A stretch of DNA of 64,000 nucleotides, taken from Streptomyces sp. NBC_00690 (lineage in GTDB: Bacteria > Actinomycetota > Actinomycetes > Streptomycetales > Streptomycetaceae). The translations under genes were made by a program, and so were the position numbers. Below, piece by piece: positions 33,685-42,302 of this stretch. The notes beneath the pieces are model-generated. The model searched no databases and had not been told where the DNA came from. It saw only the letters and a list, made by a program, of their open reading frames with translations. The first letter of the stretch is position 1; each line of letters begins with the position of its first letter. The stretch spans positions 4,526,001-4,590,000 of the forward strand of contig NZ_CP109009.1 in the NCBI RefSeq assembly GCF_036226685.1, read 5' to 3'.

Positions 33685-33751
33685 GATGTCTCCGTTTCCT
33701 GCCGGTGTCGATGGCTGTTGCGAGGGGAATCTGGGCCCGCTCACGCCGACT

Positions 33752-33765
33752 GCACCAATTGGTGC
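33752..33765. promoter_or_regulatory. Palindrome in the graspetide/regulator divergent region
   Basis: GCACCAATTGGTGC is a perfect 14-bp palindrome, 68 bases before the precursor GTG and 102 bases before the XRE gene. It is the best operator candidate for the adjacent regulator. Confidence 0.55.
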
Positions 33766-33866
33766 GCCGTTATGCATAGTCAACAACTGTGCGCGGAGAG
33801 TGAGTACCTTAGGGCGGTGGCCAATCTGTTCAATCCGTTCAAGATCGCGACAGGGGGAGCGTCCGG

Positions 33867-35228
33867 ATGATGGCGAGCAAGAACCCCAACCGGCAATTGG
33901 CGGCCGTCATCGAAGAGGCTGGGTGTACCTACGAGGCTCTGGCCAGGGAGGTCCGAACCGTCGCGGCAGAGGCTGGGGAACCTCTGCACACGTCCAGGTC
34001 GGCCATCCATTCCTGGGTCGCAGGAGGCACTCCAGCGGGCAAGACGGCCGCCTATCTTGCTGAAGCCCTCACCCGAAAGGCCAAGCGCAGGGTGACTACG
34101 GGCGAAATCGGGCTGGGTTGCGGGGGAACCAAGGAGCATCTGGGACCTGACCCGCTGGCCACTGCTGCCGACCTTGGAAGATATGTGATCCTCCGTCGTC
34201 GGAACTTCCTCAACTCCGCATTCGCCACCGCAGCCGCGTCTTTGCCCCTGGCCTACGATCACGACGCTGTCACCACCACTCTTCGCGCGGTGAGAAGTGT
34301 TGGCCGGGTAGGGACCGAGGAGATCTTTACGGTCCGGGCGGTCACCGAGACGTTCCGGAGCGCGGATGACAAACTCGGGGGAGGGCATGGTCTCTCAACC
34401 GTGGCGGTCTATCTGAGTGACACAGTGGTGCCTATGCTCCGGGCGATCTTCCCGTCGGAGTCCGTGCGTAGAGCGGCCTTCGGCGCAGCGGCTGAGTTGG
34501 CTTGTCTCGTCGGGTGGAAACACCACGATCTCGGCAGGGAAGGCGCTGCCCAACAGTTCTACCTGCTCGGCTACCAACTGGCATGTGAGGCTGACCCGCA
34601 CGGCCATGCGGCCTGGATGATGCGCGCGCTCACCCACCAGGCTCTTGACCTGCGCCATATGGCGCACAGCGTGGAGCTGGCCGAAGCCTCGATGGCCCGG
34701 GCCCGGGGGCGGGTGGACCGCAGGACGGAAGCACTGTTGCTGGTGACCGCGGCCCGCGCCTATGGAGCCAATCGCATGCCGGAGAAGGCTTCTGCCGCAT
34801 TACTCAGCGCGGAGGACGCGATGGGTGCCTCTGCCGATGCTGTTCCCTCCTACGCCGCCGCTTCTGGTCCTGTCGCGTCCACCGTCGCATCGCACATGGG
34901 CAAGACCTTGACCGAGATGAAGGACCACAGGGCGGCCGAACGGCACTATCGCGCGGCCCTTGAGGGGCGTACGGCGCAGACGTATCAGCGGGTTCGTGGT
35001 CTGACCATGGCCAACCTGGCGAAGTCTGTCGCGGCCCAGCGTCGGCACGAGGAGGCCGTGATCTGGTGGAATCGGTCCTTGGACCTCATGACCGGCGTGG
35101 ACTCCGTCAGAAGCAGGAAAGAGGTGTCCCGGGTGCGCTCGGCCATGGTCGTGTACGAGAAGCGCGGCGTTCCCGGAGCGGCTGAACTGGCACAACGTGC
35201 CGCTGAACTTGCCTTCCCATCAGGCTAG
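33867..35228 (+). CDS. XRE-type regulator with TPR-like repeats, TTA codon
   Basis: The 453-residue protein has an N-terminal DNA-binding region (QLAAVIEEAGCTYEALAREV, SRSAIHSWVAGGTP) and then helical TPR-like repeats (AERHYRAALEGRTAQTYQRV, VIWWNRSLDLM). It starts with ATGATG after AGGGGGAG. Codon 312 is TTA (34800-34802), so translation may need the bldA leucyl-tRNA and occur late in development. It is divergent from the graspetide operon and is its likely regulator. Confidence 0.8.
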   Translation: MMASKNPNRQLAAVIEEAGCTYEALAREVRTVAAEAGEPLHTSRSAIHSWVAGGTPAGKTAAYLAEALTRKAKRRVTTGEIGLGCGGTKEHLGPDPLATAADLGRYVILRRRNFLNSAFATAAASLPLAYDHDAVTTTLRAVRSVGRVGTEEIFTVRAVTETFRSADDKLGGGHGLSTVAVYLSDTVVPMLRAIFPSESVRRAAFGAAAELACLVGWKHHDLGREGAAQQFYLLGYQLACEADPHGHAAWMMRALTHQALDLRHMAHSVELAEASMARARGRVDRRTEALLLVTAARAYGANRMPEKASAALLSAEDAMGASADAVPSYAAASGPVASTVASHMGKTLTEMKDHRAAERHYRAALEGRTAQTYQRVRGLTMANLAKSVAAQRRHEEAVIWWNRSLDLMTGVDSVRSRKEVSRVRSAMVVYEKRGVPGAAELAQRAAELAFPSG

Positions 35229-35247
35229 TGAGACCGGAGAGTCTTCG

Positions 35248-36135
35248 ATGAGATCAGGTGCAATGGGCGTCACGTTGGGTGTGGTGGTACTGACGATGGG
35301 GGATCGCAACCCTGATCTCCTGGCCCTGCTGGAGTCGGTCGAGGCTCAGGACGGAGAGCCCGCCAAGGTCGTGGTGCTCGGCCAGGGAGCGGGGCTTCCC
35401 GAGCTTCCGGCCGCTGTGACGGGCGTGGAGCTCCCGGAGAACGTGGGGATTCCCGCCGGCCGGAACGCCGGGGTTCGATGGCTTCGTGAGCACGGCGGTG
35501 TTGATGTCGTGGTGGTCCTGGACGACGACGGTCTGCTTCCTCGGACCGACACCCTGGAACTGGTCCGGGAGTCCTTCGTCGCGAATCCACGCCTTGGAGT
35601 GGTGAGCTTTCGGATCGTGGACGAGGACGGTCTGACGCAACGCAGGCACGTTCCCCGCCTGGGTGCCTCCGATCCGACGCGCTCGGGTGAGGTCACGACC
35701 TTCCTGGGAGGCGGGCACGCCATTCGGATGAGCGTGATCGACGAGGTCGGCGAATTCCCGGGACGGTTTTTCTACGCGCACGAGGAAACCGACTTCGCAT
35801 GGCGGGCTCTGGACGCCGGCTGGGAGATCCACTACCGGGCGGATCTCCTGCTACGCCACCCCCGTACCGAGCCCTCCCGGCACGGCGCCTACTACCGGAA
35901 CACGGGACGGAATCGAGTGTGGCTGGCCAAACGCCATCTGCCGGCCGCTCTGATTCCGGTGTACCTCGCGACGTGGGCGCTCTACACCGTGGCTCGTCGA
36001 CCACCCCTGGCTGGCCTTGTCTCGTGGTGGGCCGGGTTCTTCGAAGGAGTTCGGACTCCCTGCCCACCGCGCCGCCCGATCCGATGGCGGACGGTGTGGC
36101 GGATGACCCGATTGGGCCGTCCTCCGGTCATCTGA
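35248..36135 (+). CDS. Family 2 glycosyltransferase
   Basis: The 295-residue protein shows the GT-A fold of GT2 enzymes: LGVVVLTMGDRNPDLLALLE, NVGIPAGRNAGVRWL, the DxD-like VVVLDDDGLL, the acceptor-region FLGGGHAIRMSVIDEVGEF and FYAHEETDFAWRALDAGW. C-terminal hydrophobic segments suggest membrane contact. GGAGAG precedes the ATG at 35248, 20 bases after the XRE/TPR stop, so the two genes are probably one operon. Its acceptor is unknown; glycosylation of the graspetide is possible but unsupported. Confidence 0.85.
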   Translation: MRSGAMGVTLGVVVLTMGDRNPDLLALLESVEAQDGEPAKVVVLGQGAGLPELPAAVTGVELPENVGIPAGRNAGVRWLREHGGVDVVVVLDDDGLLPRTDTLELVRESFVANPRLGVVSFRIVDEDGLTQRRHVPRLGASDPTRSGEVTTFLGGGHAIRMSVIDEVGEFPGRFFYAHEETDFAWRALDAGWEIHYRADLLLRHPRTEPSRHGAYYRNTGRNRVWLAKRHLPAALIPVYLATWALYTVARRPPLAGLVSWWAGFFEGVRTPCPPRRPIRWRTVWRMTRLGRPPVI

Positions 36136-36313
36136 TCTCCAGGGGAGAGGTGAGCGGGTTCGCGCGTGCGGAAGACCGACATCTCAAGGGTGCGCGGCAC
36201 GTACAACCATTCGTTCGGGTGGTGGGTCTTGGTCGCATCAAGACGTGTGCTCCCTCGTTCGAAATCCCCGGGGCCTGGTCGGGTCCCGCACCGCACAGGA
36301 GACTCAGCCGTTC

Positions 36314-37678
36314 ATGCACAGACACCTTCGGCTCACCCTTGCCACCGCTGTTTCCGTCGCCCTGACGGGTGGATTGCTGGCCGTGACGGCGGGAGCGGCG
36401 AGTGCCGCGACCAAGCCGGCCAAGTACCCGGACGACTTCAACGGCGACGGCTACCGCGATTTCGCCGCGATCGAAACGATGAACACTCCGCGTGGTGGCG
36501 CGGTGAAGGTCATCTTCGGCACCGCGAAGGGGCCCGGTACCAAGACGCAGGTGATCAGCCAGTCCAGCCCAGGGGTTCCCGGCACGGGCGAGACGGACGA
36601 CGAGTTCGGCAAGCGGCGTGCAGCGGCAGACTTCAACGCTGACGGCTACGGCGACCTTGCTGTGTCGGCTCCCTCCGAGGACATCGGTGAACACCAGGCC
36701 CAAGGCGCAGTGACCGTCCTGTGGGGCTCCAAGAACGGGCTTGCCGGTGGTACGACCGTTCCCAACAAAGTGGCCGTGGGGCGATTCGCCGAGTTCGGCG
36801 GATCGCTCGCTGCGGGTGACTTCAACGGCGACGGCAGACCGGAACTCGCCGTGATCGGGCGGAGCAGGACCCATATCTATCAGGGCACGTTCACCCGACA
36901 GGCGATCAGCGAAAAGGTGACGAGCCCGGACCATCCGACCCTGTGGGACACCGGGCTGATGGCGGGCGCGGTCACCAAGGACAAGGCCACGGACCTGGTC
37001 GTACTGGGCTTCTCGTCGGATCCCAAGGTGCGGGTCAGCGAGGCGTGGTTCCTCAAGGGAGGCACGAAGATCACTCCTGGTAAGTCCCAGCGGCTCGGTG
37101 CCGACAACAATGTCAGCCTCAACGGAGTCATTGCGGACTTTGACAAGGACGGCTACGGCGACATAGCCGTGGGGAATCCGTGGGACGCGAACAACTCCGG
37201 TTCGGTCACCGTGTGGAAGGGCGGCGCCAGCGGGCCCGGTTCCGCAACACGCATCACACAGTCCACGTCAGGCATCACGGGCACCCCCGGCCGGATGGAT
37301 CGGTTCGGTACCTCGCTCTCCGCGGGCGACATCGACCGCGACGGCCATTCCGACCTTGCGTTCAGTGCCTATGGTGAAACCGTGGGCGGCCATACGTTCG
37401 CCGGAGCCCTCCACGTGCTTCGTGGCGGCAAGGGCGGATTGTCCGGCACGGGCTCGCAGTTCATCACTCGCTCCACGGCAGGGGTCCCCGGATCCGCCCG
37501 GCAGGACGACGACCTTGGTTCGTCGGTTCGACTGCGGGACCTGAACGGCGACGGCCTTGCGGACCTCCTCGCACGCTCCACGAGCTCCTCGCTCCTGATG
37601 CCCGGTGGCAAGAGCGGAATCTCCACCCTGGGGATCACCGAGATCGCCCCGGAGTTGATCGACGGAAGCGTTCAGTAG
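36314..37678 (+). CDS. Secreted FG-GAP repeat protein
   Basis: The 454-residue protein has a signal peptide (hydrophobic 8-30, A-S-A near 31-33) and six Ca-binding-type repeats: DFNGDGYRD, DFNADGYGD, DFNGDGRPE, DFDKDGYGD, DIDRDGHSD and DLNGDGLAD. These build an integrin-alpha-like beta-propeller. Such proteins are common among Streptomyces exported proteins with unknown ligands. GGAGA lies about 11 bases before the ATG. A strong terminator follows at 37694. Confidence 0.9.
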   Translation: MHRHLRLTLATAVSVALTGGLLAVTAGAASAATKPAKYPDDFNGDGYRDFAAIETMNTPRGGAVKVIFGTAKGPGTKTQVISQSSPGVPGTGETDDEFGKRRAAADFNADGYGDLAVSAPSEDIGEHQAQGAVTVLWGSKNGLAGGTTVPNKVAVGRFAEFGGSLAAGDFNGDGRPELAVIGRSRTHIYQGTFTRQAISEKVTSPDHPTLWDTGLMAGAVTKDKATDLVVLGFSSDPKVRVSEAWFLKGGTKITPGKSQRLGADNNVSLNGVIADFDKDGYGDIAVGNPWDANNSGSVTVWKGGASGPGSATRITQSTSGITGTPGRMDRFGTSLSAGDIDRDGHSDLAFSAYGETVGGHTFAGALHVLRGGKGGLSGTGSQFITRSTAGVPGSARQDDDLGSSVRLRDLNGDGLADLLARSTSSSLLMPGGKSGISTLGITEIAPELIDGSVQ

Positions 37679-37693
37679 CGCTCCCGCCGAAGC

Positions 37694-37734
37694 GGCGTGC
37701 CCGGTGCGGCGATTCCCGCTGCACCGGGCACGCC
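37694..37734. terminator. Terminator after the FG-GAP gene
   Basis: A perfect 14-bp stem (37694-37707 with 37721-37734) around a 13-nt loop lies between the convergent FG-GAP and DUF397 genes and can serve both. Confidence 0.75.
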
Positions 37735-37798
37735 CGACCCGTACGTGATGGTGATGCTCACCAACCGCTGTGCCGGTGACCACGGCGGTGTGGTGGCG

Positions 37799-37999
37799 TC
37801 AGTCGAGGAAGTGGTCGAACTCGCCTGCCTTGACGCCTTGGATGAAGGCGGCCAGTTTGTCGCGGTCGGTGGTGATGACCGCGCTCGGGGTTTCGCTCTC
37901 ACGGATGAGGATGGTGTTGGCGTGCTCGGCTATCTCCACGCAATCCTCCCCCTGTGCCCCTGAGAACGTCGATTTCTGCCAGTGAATGGGTGCGCTCAA
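37799..37999 (-). CDS. DUF397 family protein
   Basis: The 66-residue protein reads W-Q-K-S-T-F-S-G-A-Q-G-E-D-C-V-E near the start and ILIRESETPSAVI in the middle, the hallmark of DUF397. These small proteins usually accompany XRE regulators. Here the TTG start overlaps the stop of the SARP gene (TTGA), so the two may be translationally coupled, which is an unusual partner. GAGG lies eight bases before the start. Confidence 0.8.
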   Translation of the reverse strand: MSAPIHWQKSTFSGAQGEDCVEIAEHANTILIRESETPSAVITTDRDKLAAFIQGVKAGEFDHFLD

Positions 38000-40900
38000 G
38001 TCTCTGACCTCACAGTTCTCGCGCGATGTTGTGATTGATCTTGCGTAACTCTGTCGGGTCGAGCGAAGCGTGTGTTGCCATCGACGCAGTGACCCACGGA
38101 GGACGTCATGGAGAACTCCACAGCGAACGTCATGGAGAACTCCGCGGCGAATGCCTCCTGCCCCATCGCATCGACGACCCGGGCCGTGATGCGGTCCACA
38201 TCACCGCGCTCTGCCTCGGGCAGCGGAGCGTCGGTGTGTGCGCGTGCGCGGGCCGCCAGGCCCAGCAGCCGGGCGGCTTCCGCAGGCTCACCGCCGAGTG
38301 CACGGGCGCCCGCGAGGCCCTCCCATGCGAGGGCGATGGCCCGCGGGTCGCCACTGTCGCGGGCGACGGCGAGTCCCTGGGTGTGGAGGGATAGGGCCGC
38401 GGTCGCATCGCCGCGCTGCTCGGCGAGGAAGCCGAGTTCGGCGAGAAGGAGTGCGGGGCCGGGCCCGAACTCGACTTCGCGATGCCAGGCGAGTGTCCGG
38501 CGAAGGTGCGTCTCGGCGAGTTCGAAGTCGCCCGTCCTGCGGGCCCCGAGGGCAAGGCCGATCTCGCCGTGGATCTCGCCGGCCGCGTAGCCATGTTCCG
38601 CGGCGAGAGCCATGGCCTCGTGATGGAGTTCGGCCGCGCGGGGGAAGTCCCCCGTCAGAAGGGCCACCCGACCGAGCCCGGTGAGCCGGTCCGCGGCCTC
38701 CGGCCAGAACTCCAACTCCTGGGCCAGATGCAGCCCCTGTTCATGCAACTGCGCGGCCCTGGCGTAGTCACCACTGATCGCGGCCAGCGCCGCCAGCGGG
38801 TACGCGGTCTGAAGCCGCCCCCAGGCGTCTGCGCAATCCTCGAAGATCGCGTGGGCCTTCGCCGCGCTGCTCCGGGACGCAGTGAGATCACCCCTCAGCA
38901 GCGCATGAGTGGCCCGGGTGCTGAGCGCGGCGGCGATGCCCCAACGGTCGTCCGACGGAATCAAGTCGGTCAGCGCACGGTCCACCAGCACCTCGCTGCG
39001 GGCCAGGTCCTCCCCCGCGGTGAGGGAGGCGTAGCCGAGGAACCACACGGCCCGTGCCCCGCCGTCGGCGCTCGCCGCTGGCAGGGGTGCCCGTTCGCTG
39101 CGGACCCCTCCGGCCAGCAGGGCGAAGCCCGCGTGCCACAGGGCGGCTCGCGACCGTACGTTGTCCTGGCCCCTCCCGGTGATCCGCAGCGTCTCACCGA
39201 GCGAACGAACGGCCTCGCTCAGCCGGCCGCGCAGAAACCAGTACCAGGTCGAGGCGAGGGAGATGCGCGCTGCTCCGGCCGTGTCCTTCCGACGCACCGC
39301 CCACTCCAGTGCGGTGCGCAGATTGGCGCTCTCCCGGTCGAGGCTCGACAGCCAGCGCCGCTGTTCCGCGCCGTGGAGCCGGGGCGCGGCCCGCTCGATC
39401 AGTTCGGCGTAGACGCAGTGGTGGCGTTGTCCGACCGCCTCGAACTCGCCGGCTTCCGTCAGCCGTTCCAGGGCGTACGCGGCGATGGACTCCGGTAGTC
39501 GATAGCGGGGCCCGTCCGCCACCGTGACCAGGGAACGGTCCACCAGCCGGATCAGCGGGGTCAGCACGTCCTGTTGATCACCGCACACTGCTTCGGCCGC
39601 TTCGAGGGTGCAACCGTCGGCGAAGACGGACATCCGGCGCAGGACGATCCGCTCGTCGTCGCCCAGCAGCTCCCAACTCCAGTCGATCACCGCGCGCAGT
39701 GTTCGTTGCCGCGCGGGTGTGCCGCGGTGGCCACCGGCCAGCAGTCGGAACCTGTCGTCCAGCCGGGCGGCCAGCTCATGAACGCCCAGTGCACGGACCC
39801 GGGTCGCGGCCAGTTCCAGTGCGAGAGGGATGCGGTCGAGGCGGCGGCAGATCTCCGCAACGGCATCGGCGTCGTGCTCGGCCAGGGCGAATCCGGGTGT
39901 GGCGGCCGTGGCGCGCTGGACGAACAGCCGCTCGGCGTCGGTCTGTGCCAGCGGCGGCACCGTCCACACGGCCTCTCCGGCCAGCCCGATCGGTTCCCTG
40001 CTGGTGGCGAGTACGGTCAGCCCGGGAGCTGCGGTCAGGATTCTCCGTATGACGTCCGCGGCCGAGTCGATGACGTGTTCGCAGTTGTCGAGCAGCAACA
40101 GCATCCGGCGGGGTCGCAAGGCGTCCTCCAGCCCTGCCGCACCCTCCTCACGCACCCCGAGGGCCGCACTCAGTTGCTCGGCCACCTCCAGGGAACCGGC
40201 GAGGCCGACCATCCGTACACCGTCGGGATAGCTGTCGGCGAGTTGGCCGGCGACGGCTTCGGCCAGCCGCGTCTTGCCGACCCCACCGGGGCCGATGAGC
40301 GTCACCAGCCTGTGCGCGGCGAGCAGTTGGCAGATCGCTGGCACCGCTCCTTCCCTGCCGATGAGCGCCGTGAGCGGGGCCGGCAGGGCGTTTTCGTTCC
40401 GTCTGCGGGCGACGGCCGCCGTCTCCAGTGCCCCATCGTGTTCGAGGATCGCCTGGTGGAGGGCGACCAGCTCCGGACCGGGATCCACGCCCAACTCATC
40501 GGCTAGTAACTTCCGCACCCCGGCGTAGGCGGCCAGTGCTTCGGACTGCCGGCCCGATTGGTAGAGCGCCCTGATGTGTACGGCGCGCAGCCGCTCCCGC
40601 AGGGGGTGCCGGAGCGCCAGCTCACCGAGCTCATCCGCGAGCGCATGGTGTTCGCCCAGCTCCAACCGGGCCTCGGCGAGCGCTTCCCACCCGGTGAGCC
40701 GCTGCTCCTCCAGATTGCTGACCGCAGCGTCGAGGAACCCGACATCCTTCAGGTCGGCGAAGGGGTCACCCCGCCATAGGGCCAGGGCATCCGTCAGCAG
40801 GTCCGCCCGGGTCCGGGGATCCTCGATGGCATAGGCGGCTGCGGTCAGCTCGATGAAACGGTGGGAGTCCACCTCGCCCGGGCCCGTCCGCAGCAGATAT

Positions 40901-41172
40901 CCCGGTGCTCTCGATTCCACCAGCCTTCCCGCGCCAGGCTCGCCCTGTGCAAGGGCGCTGCGCAGTCGGGAGACCTTGGTCTGGAGGGCGCCCACCGGGT
41001 TGCGGGGCACCCGCTCGCCCCATAGGTCGTCCACCAGTCGGTCGGTCGAGACCGTCCGTCCCGCATGGATGAGCAGGGCCGCCAGCAGTGCGCGGACCTT
41101 GGCCTCGGGGATGTCGACCGGATCGCCGGCCGTCGTGGAGACGGTGAGTGGACCGAGCACGGAGAAGCGCAT
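37996..41172 (-). CDS. AfsR/SARP family regulator (SARP-BTAD-NB-ARC-TPR), TTA codon
   Basis: The 1,058-residue protein begins with the OmpR-like winged helix (MRFSVLGPLTVS to about 95), then the BTAD domain to about 245, an NB-ARC-type ATPase (LIGPGGVGKTRLAEAVA and MLLLLDNCEHV) and C-terminal TPR-like repeats. Large SARPs activate specialised-metabolite genes. Codon 222 is TTA (plus strand 40507-40509), so expression may depend on bldA. Near its C-terminus an EFSMT segment is duplicated. It faces two reductase genes across three 11-bp direct repeats, its likely target. Confidence 0.9.
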   Translation of the reverse strand: MRFSVLGPLTVSTTAGDPVDIPEAKVRALLAALLIHAGRTVSTDRLVDDLWGERVPRNPVGALQTKVSRLRSALAQGEPGAGRLVESRAPGYLLRTGPGEVDSHRFIELTAAAYAIEDPRTRADLLTDALALWRGDPFADLKDVGFLDAAVSNLEEQRLTGWEALAEARLELGEHHALADELGELALRHPLRERLRAVHIRALYQSGRQSEALAAYAGVRKLLADELGVDPGPELVALHQAILEHDGALETAAVARRRNENALPAPLTALIGREGAVPAICQLLAAHRLVTLIGPGGVGKTRLAEAVAGQLADSYPDGVRMVGLAGSLEVAEQLSAALGVREEGAAGLEDALRPRRMLLLLDNCEHVIDSAADVIRRILTAAPGLTVLATSREPIGLAGEAVWTVPPLAQTDAERLFVQRATAATPGFALAEHDADAVAEICRRLDRIPLALELAATRVRALGVHELAARLDDRFRLLAGGHRGTPARQRTLRAVIDWSWELLGDDERIVLRRMSVFADGCTLEAAEAVCGDQQDVLTPLIRLVDRSLVTVADGPRYRLPESIAAYALERLTEAGEFEAVGQRHHCVYAELIERAAPRLHGAEQRRWLSSLDRESANLRTALEWAVRRKDTAGAARISLASTWYWFLRGRLSEAVRSLGETLRITGRGQDNVRSRAALWHAGFALLAGGVRSERAPLPAASADGGARAVWFLGYASLTAGEDLARSEVLVDRALTDLIPSDDRWGIAAALSTRATHALLRGDLTASRSSAAKAHAIFEDCADAWGRLQTAYPLAALAAISGDYARAAQLHEQGLHLAQELEFWPEAADRLTGLGRVALLTGDFPRAAELHHEAMALAAEHGYAAGEIHGEIGLALGARRTGDFELAETHLRRTLAWHREVEFGPGPALLLAELGFLAEQRGDATAALSLHTQGLAVARDSGDPRAIALAWEGLAGARALGGEPAEAARLLGLAARARAHTDAPLPEAERGDVDRITARVVDAMGQEAFAAEFSMTFAVEFSMTSSVGHCVDGNTRFARPDRVTQDQSQHRARTVRSET

Positions 41173-41292
41173 GCCGGAACGGTAGCCGGGCCCTGCGGAA
41201 GCGCGAACGTGCGCAGTCCGCCCGCAGCTCGTCCGTACGCCGTCCACCGACCGCCCGTACGCCGCCCGCAGACGTTTCATCGGTCGTCCGCG

Positions 41293-41325
41293 GACCGACA
41301 GCGGTCCGACAGGGGTCCGACAGTA
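41293..41325 (+). promoter_or_regulatory. Three 11-bp direct repeats, likely SARP binding site
   Basis: Units 41293-41303, 41304-41314 and 41315-41325 share G-(A/T)-CCGACAG and recur every 11 bp, one helical turn. SARP proteins bind such heptamer direct repeats. The array lies between the SARP start (41172) and the reductase start (41400). Confidence 0.65.
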
Positions 41326-41399
41326 CGGGCGGCGAAGGTGATGTCAGCCGGAAGGACCGGCTCGGTGCAGTCAGCCGAAGAAGGAACCAGGAGTCAGAG

Positions 41400-42302
41400 A
41401 TGACCGTGCTGGAGAACGAAAACCACGAGCGTTCCACGGTGTCCGTGATCGGTCTGGGGCAGTTGGGAACCCGGCTCGCCCAGGCGTTCCTCGGCGCCGG
41501 CCACACCACGACCGTGTGGAACCGCACCGAGGCGAAGGCCGACGCACTCGTCGAGCAGGGGGCGGTCCGGGCGGACAGCGTGGCAGCGGCGCTGGCCGCG
41601 AGCGAACTGGTCGTGGTCTGCCTGCCGGACTACGCGACCGTCCAAGACCTGCTCGGGCCGGTGGTGCACGGCCTGCGCGACCGAGTGTTGGTGAACCTCA
41701 CCTCCGGCACTCCCGAGGACGCAACCAGGACGGCCGACTGGGCTGCTGCGCACGGTGCCGGCTATCTCGACGGCGCAGCCATGAGCGGCACCCGACTGGT
41801 CGGCCGCCCCGAGGCGCTGTTCGTCTTCAGCGGCTCGCAGGAAGCCTTTGCCACCCAGCGACAGGTGTTGGCGAGCCTGGGCAACGCCGTGTACCTCGGC
41901 AGCAACCCGACGCTGGCCCCCGTGTACGACACTGCCCTGTTCGGTCTGGTGTGGGGCGCGTTGGCCGGTTTCTACCACTCCGTTGCGCTGGTGGGTGCGG
42001 CCGATGTCGACCCCACGGCCTTCGCGGCGGTCGCGAAGGGGCACATGCCGTTCGTCACCTCGCTGATGGTCGATCACGCCCGTCAGATCGAGGACGGTGG
42101 CTTCCCCGACGACGACGGCACCGTTGAGGTGCACCGGGCGGCGATGGAACACCTTCTGCACACCAGCAGGGCGCAGGGCATCGGCACCGATGTGCCTGAA
42201 CTGTTCCAAACACTGCTGAACCGGGCCGCGGCGGGCGGGCATGGCCAGAGCGGCATTGCGAGTGTCGTGGCAACGATCGCGACGGGAGAGCGAAATGTCT
42301 GA
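41400..42302 (+). CDS. NAD(P)-dependent reductase, imine-reductase / 6PGDH-like
   Basis: The 300-residue protein has a Rossmann motif (VSVIGLGQLGTRLAQAFLGA) followed by T-V-W-N-R-T, which favours NADPH, and an alpha-helical C-terminal domain typical of beta-hydroxyacid dehydrogenase and imine reductase families. The usual catalytic Lys of hydroxyacid dehydrogenases is not evident, which favours the imine reductase side. GGAG lies six bases before the ATG. Its stop overlaps the next start by 8 nt. The paralogue that follows suggests a heterodimer or successive reductions. Confidence 0.8.
   Translation: MTVLENENHERSTVSVIGLGQLGTRLAQAFLGAGHTTTVWNRTEAKADALVEQGAVRADSVAAALAASELVVVCLPDYATVQDLLGPVVHGLRDRVLVNLTSGTPEDATRTADWAAAHGAGYLDGAAMSGTRLVGRPEALFVFSGSQEAFATQRQVLASLGNAVYLGSNPTLAPVYDTALFGLVWGALAGFYHSVALVGAADVDPTAFAAVAKGHMPFVTSLMVDHARQIEDGGFPDDDGTVEVHRAAMEHLLHTSRAQGIGTDVPELFQTLLNRAAAGGHGQSGIASVVATIATGERNV

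Noticed and set aside
36250..36270. A GTTCGAA sequence that looks like a tRNA T-arm
   Set aside because: No matching acceptor, D or anticodon arms surround it.
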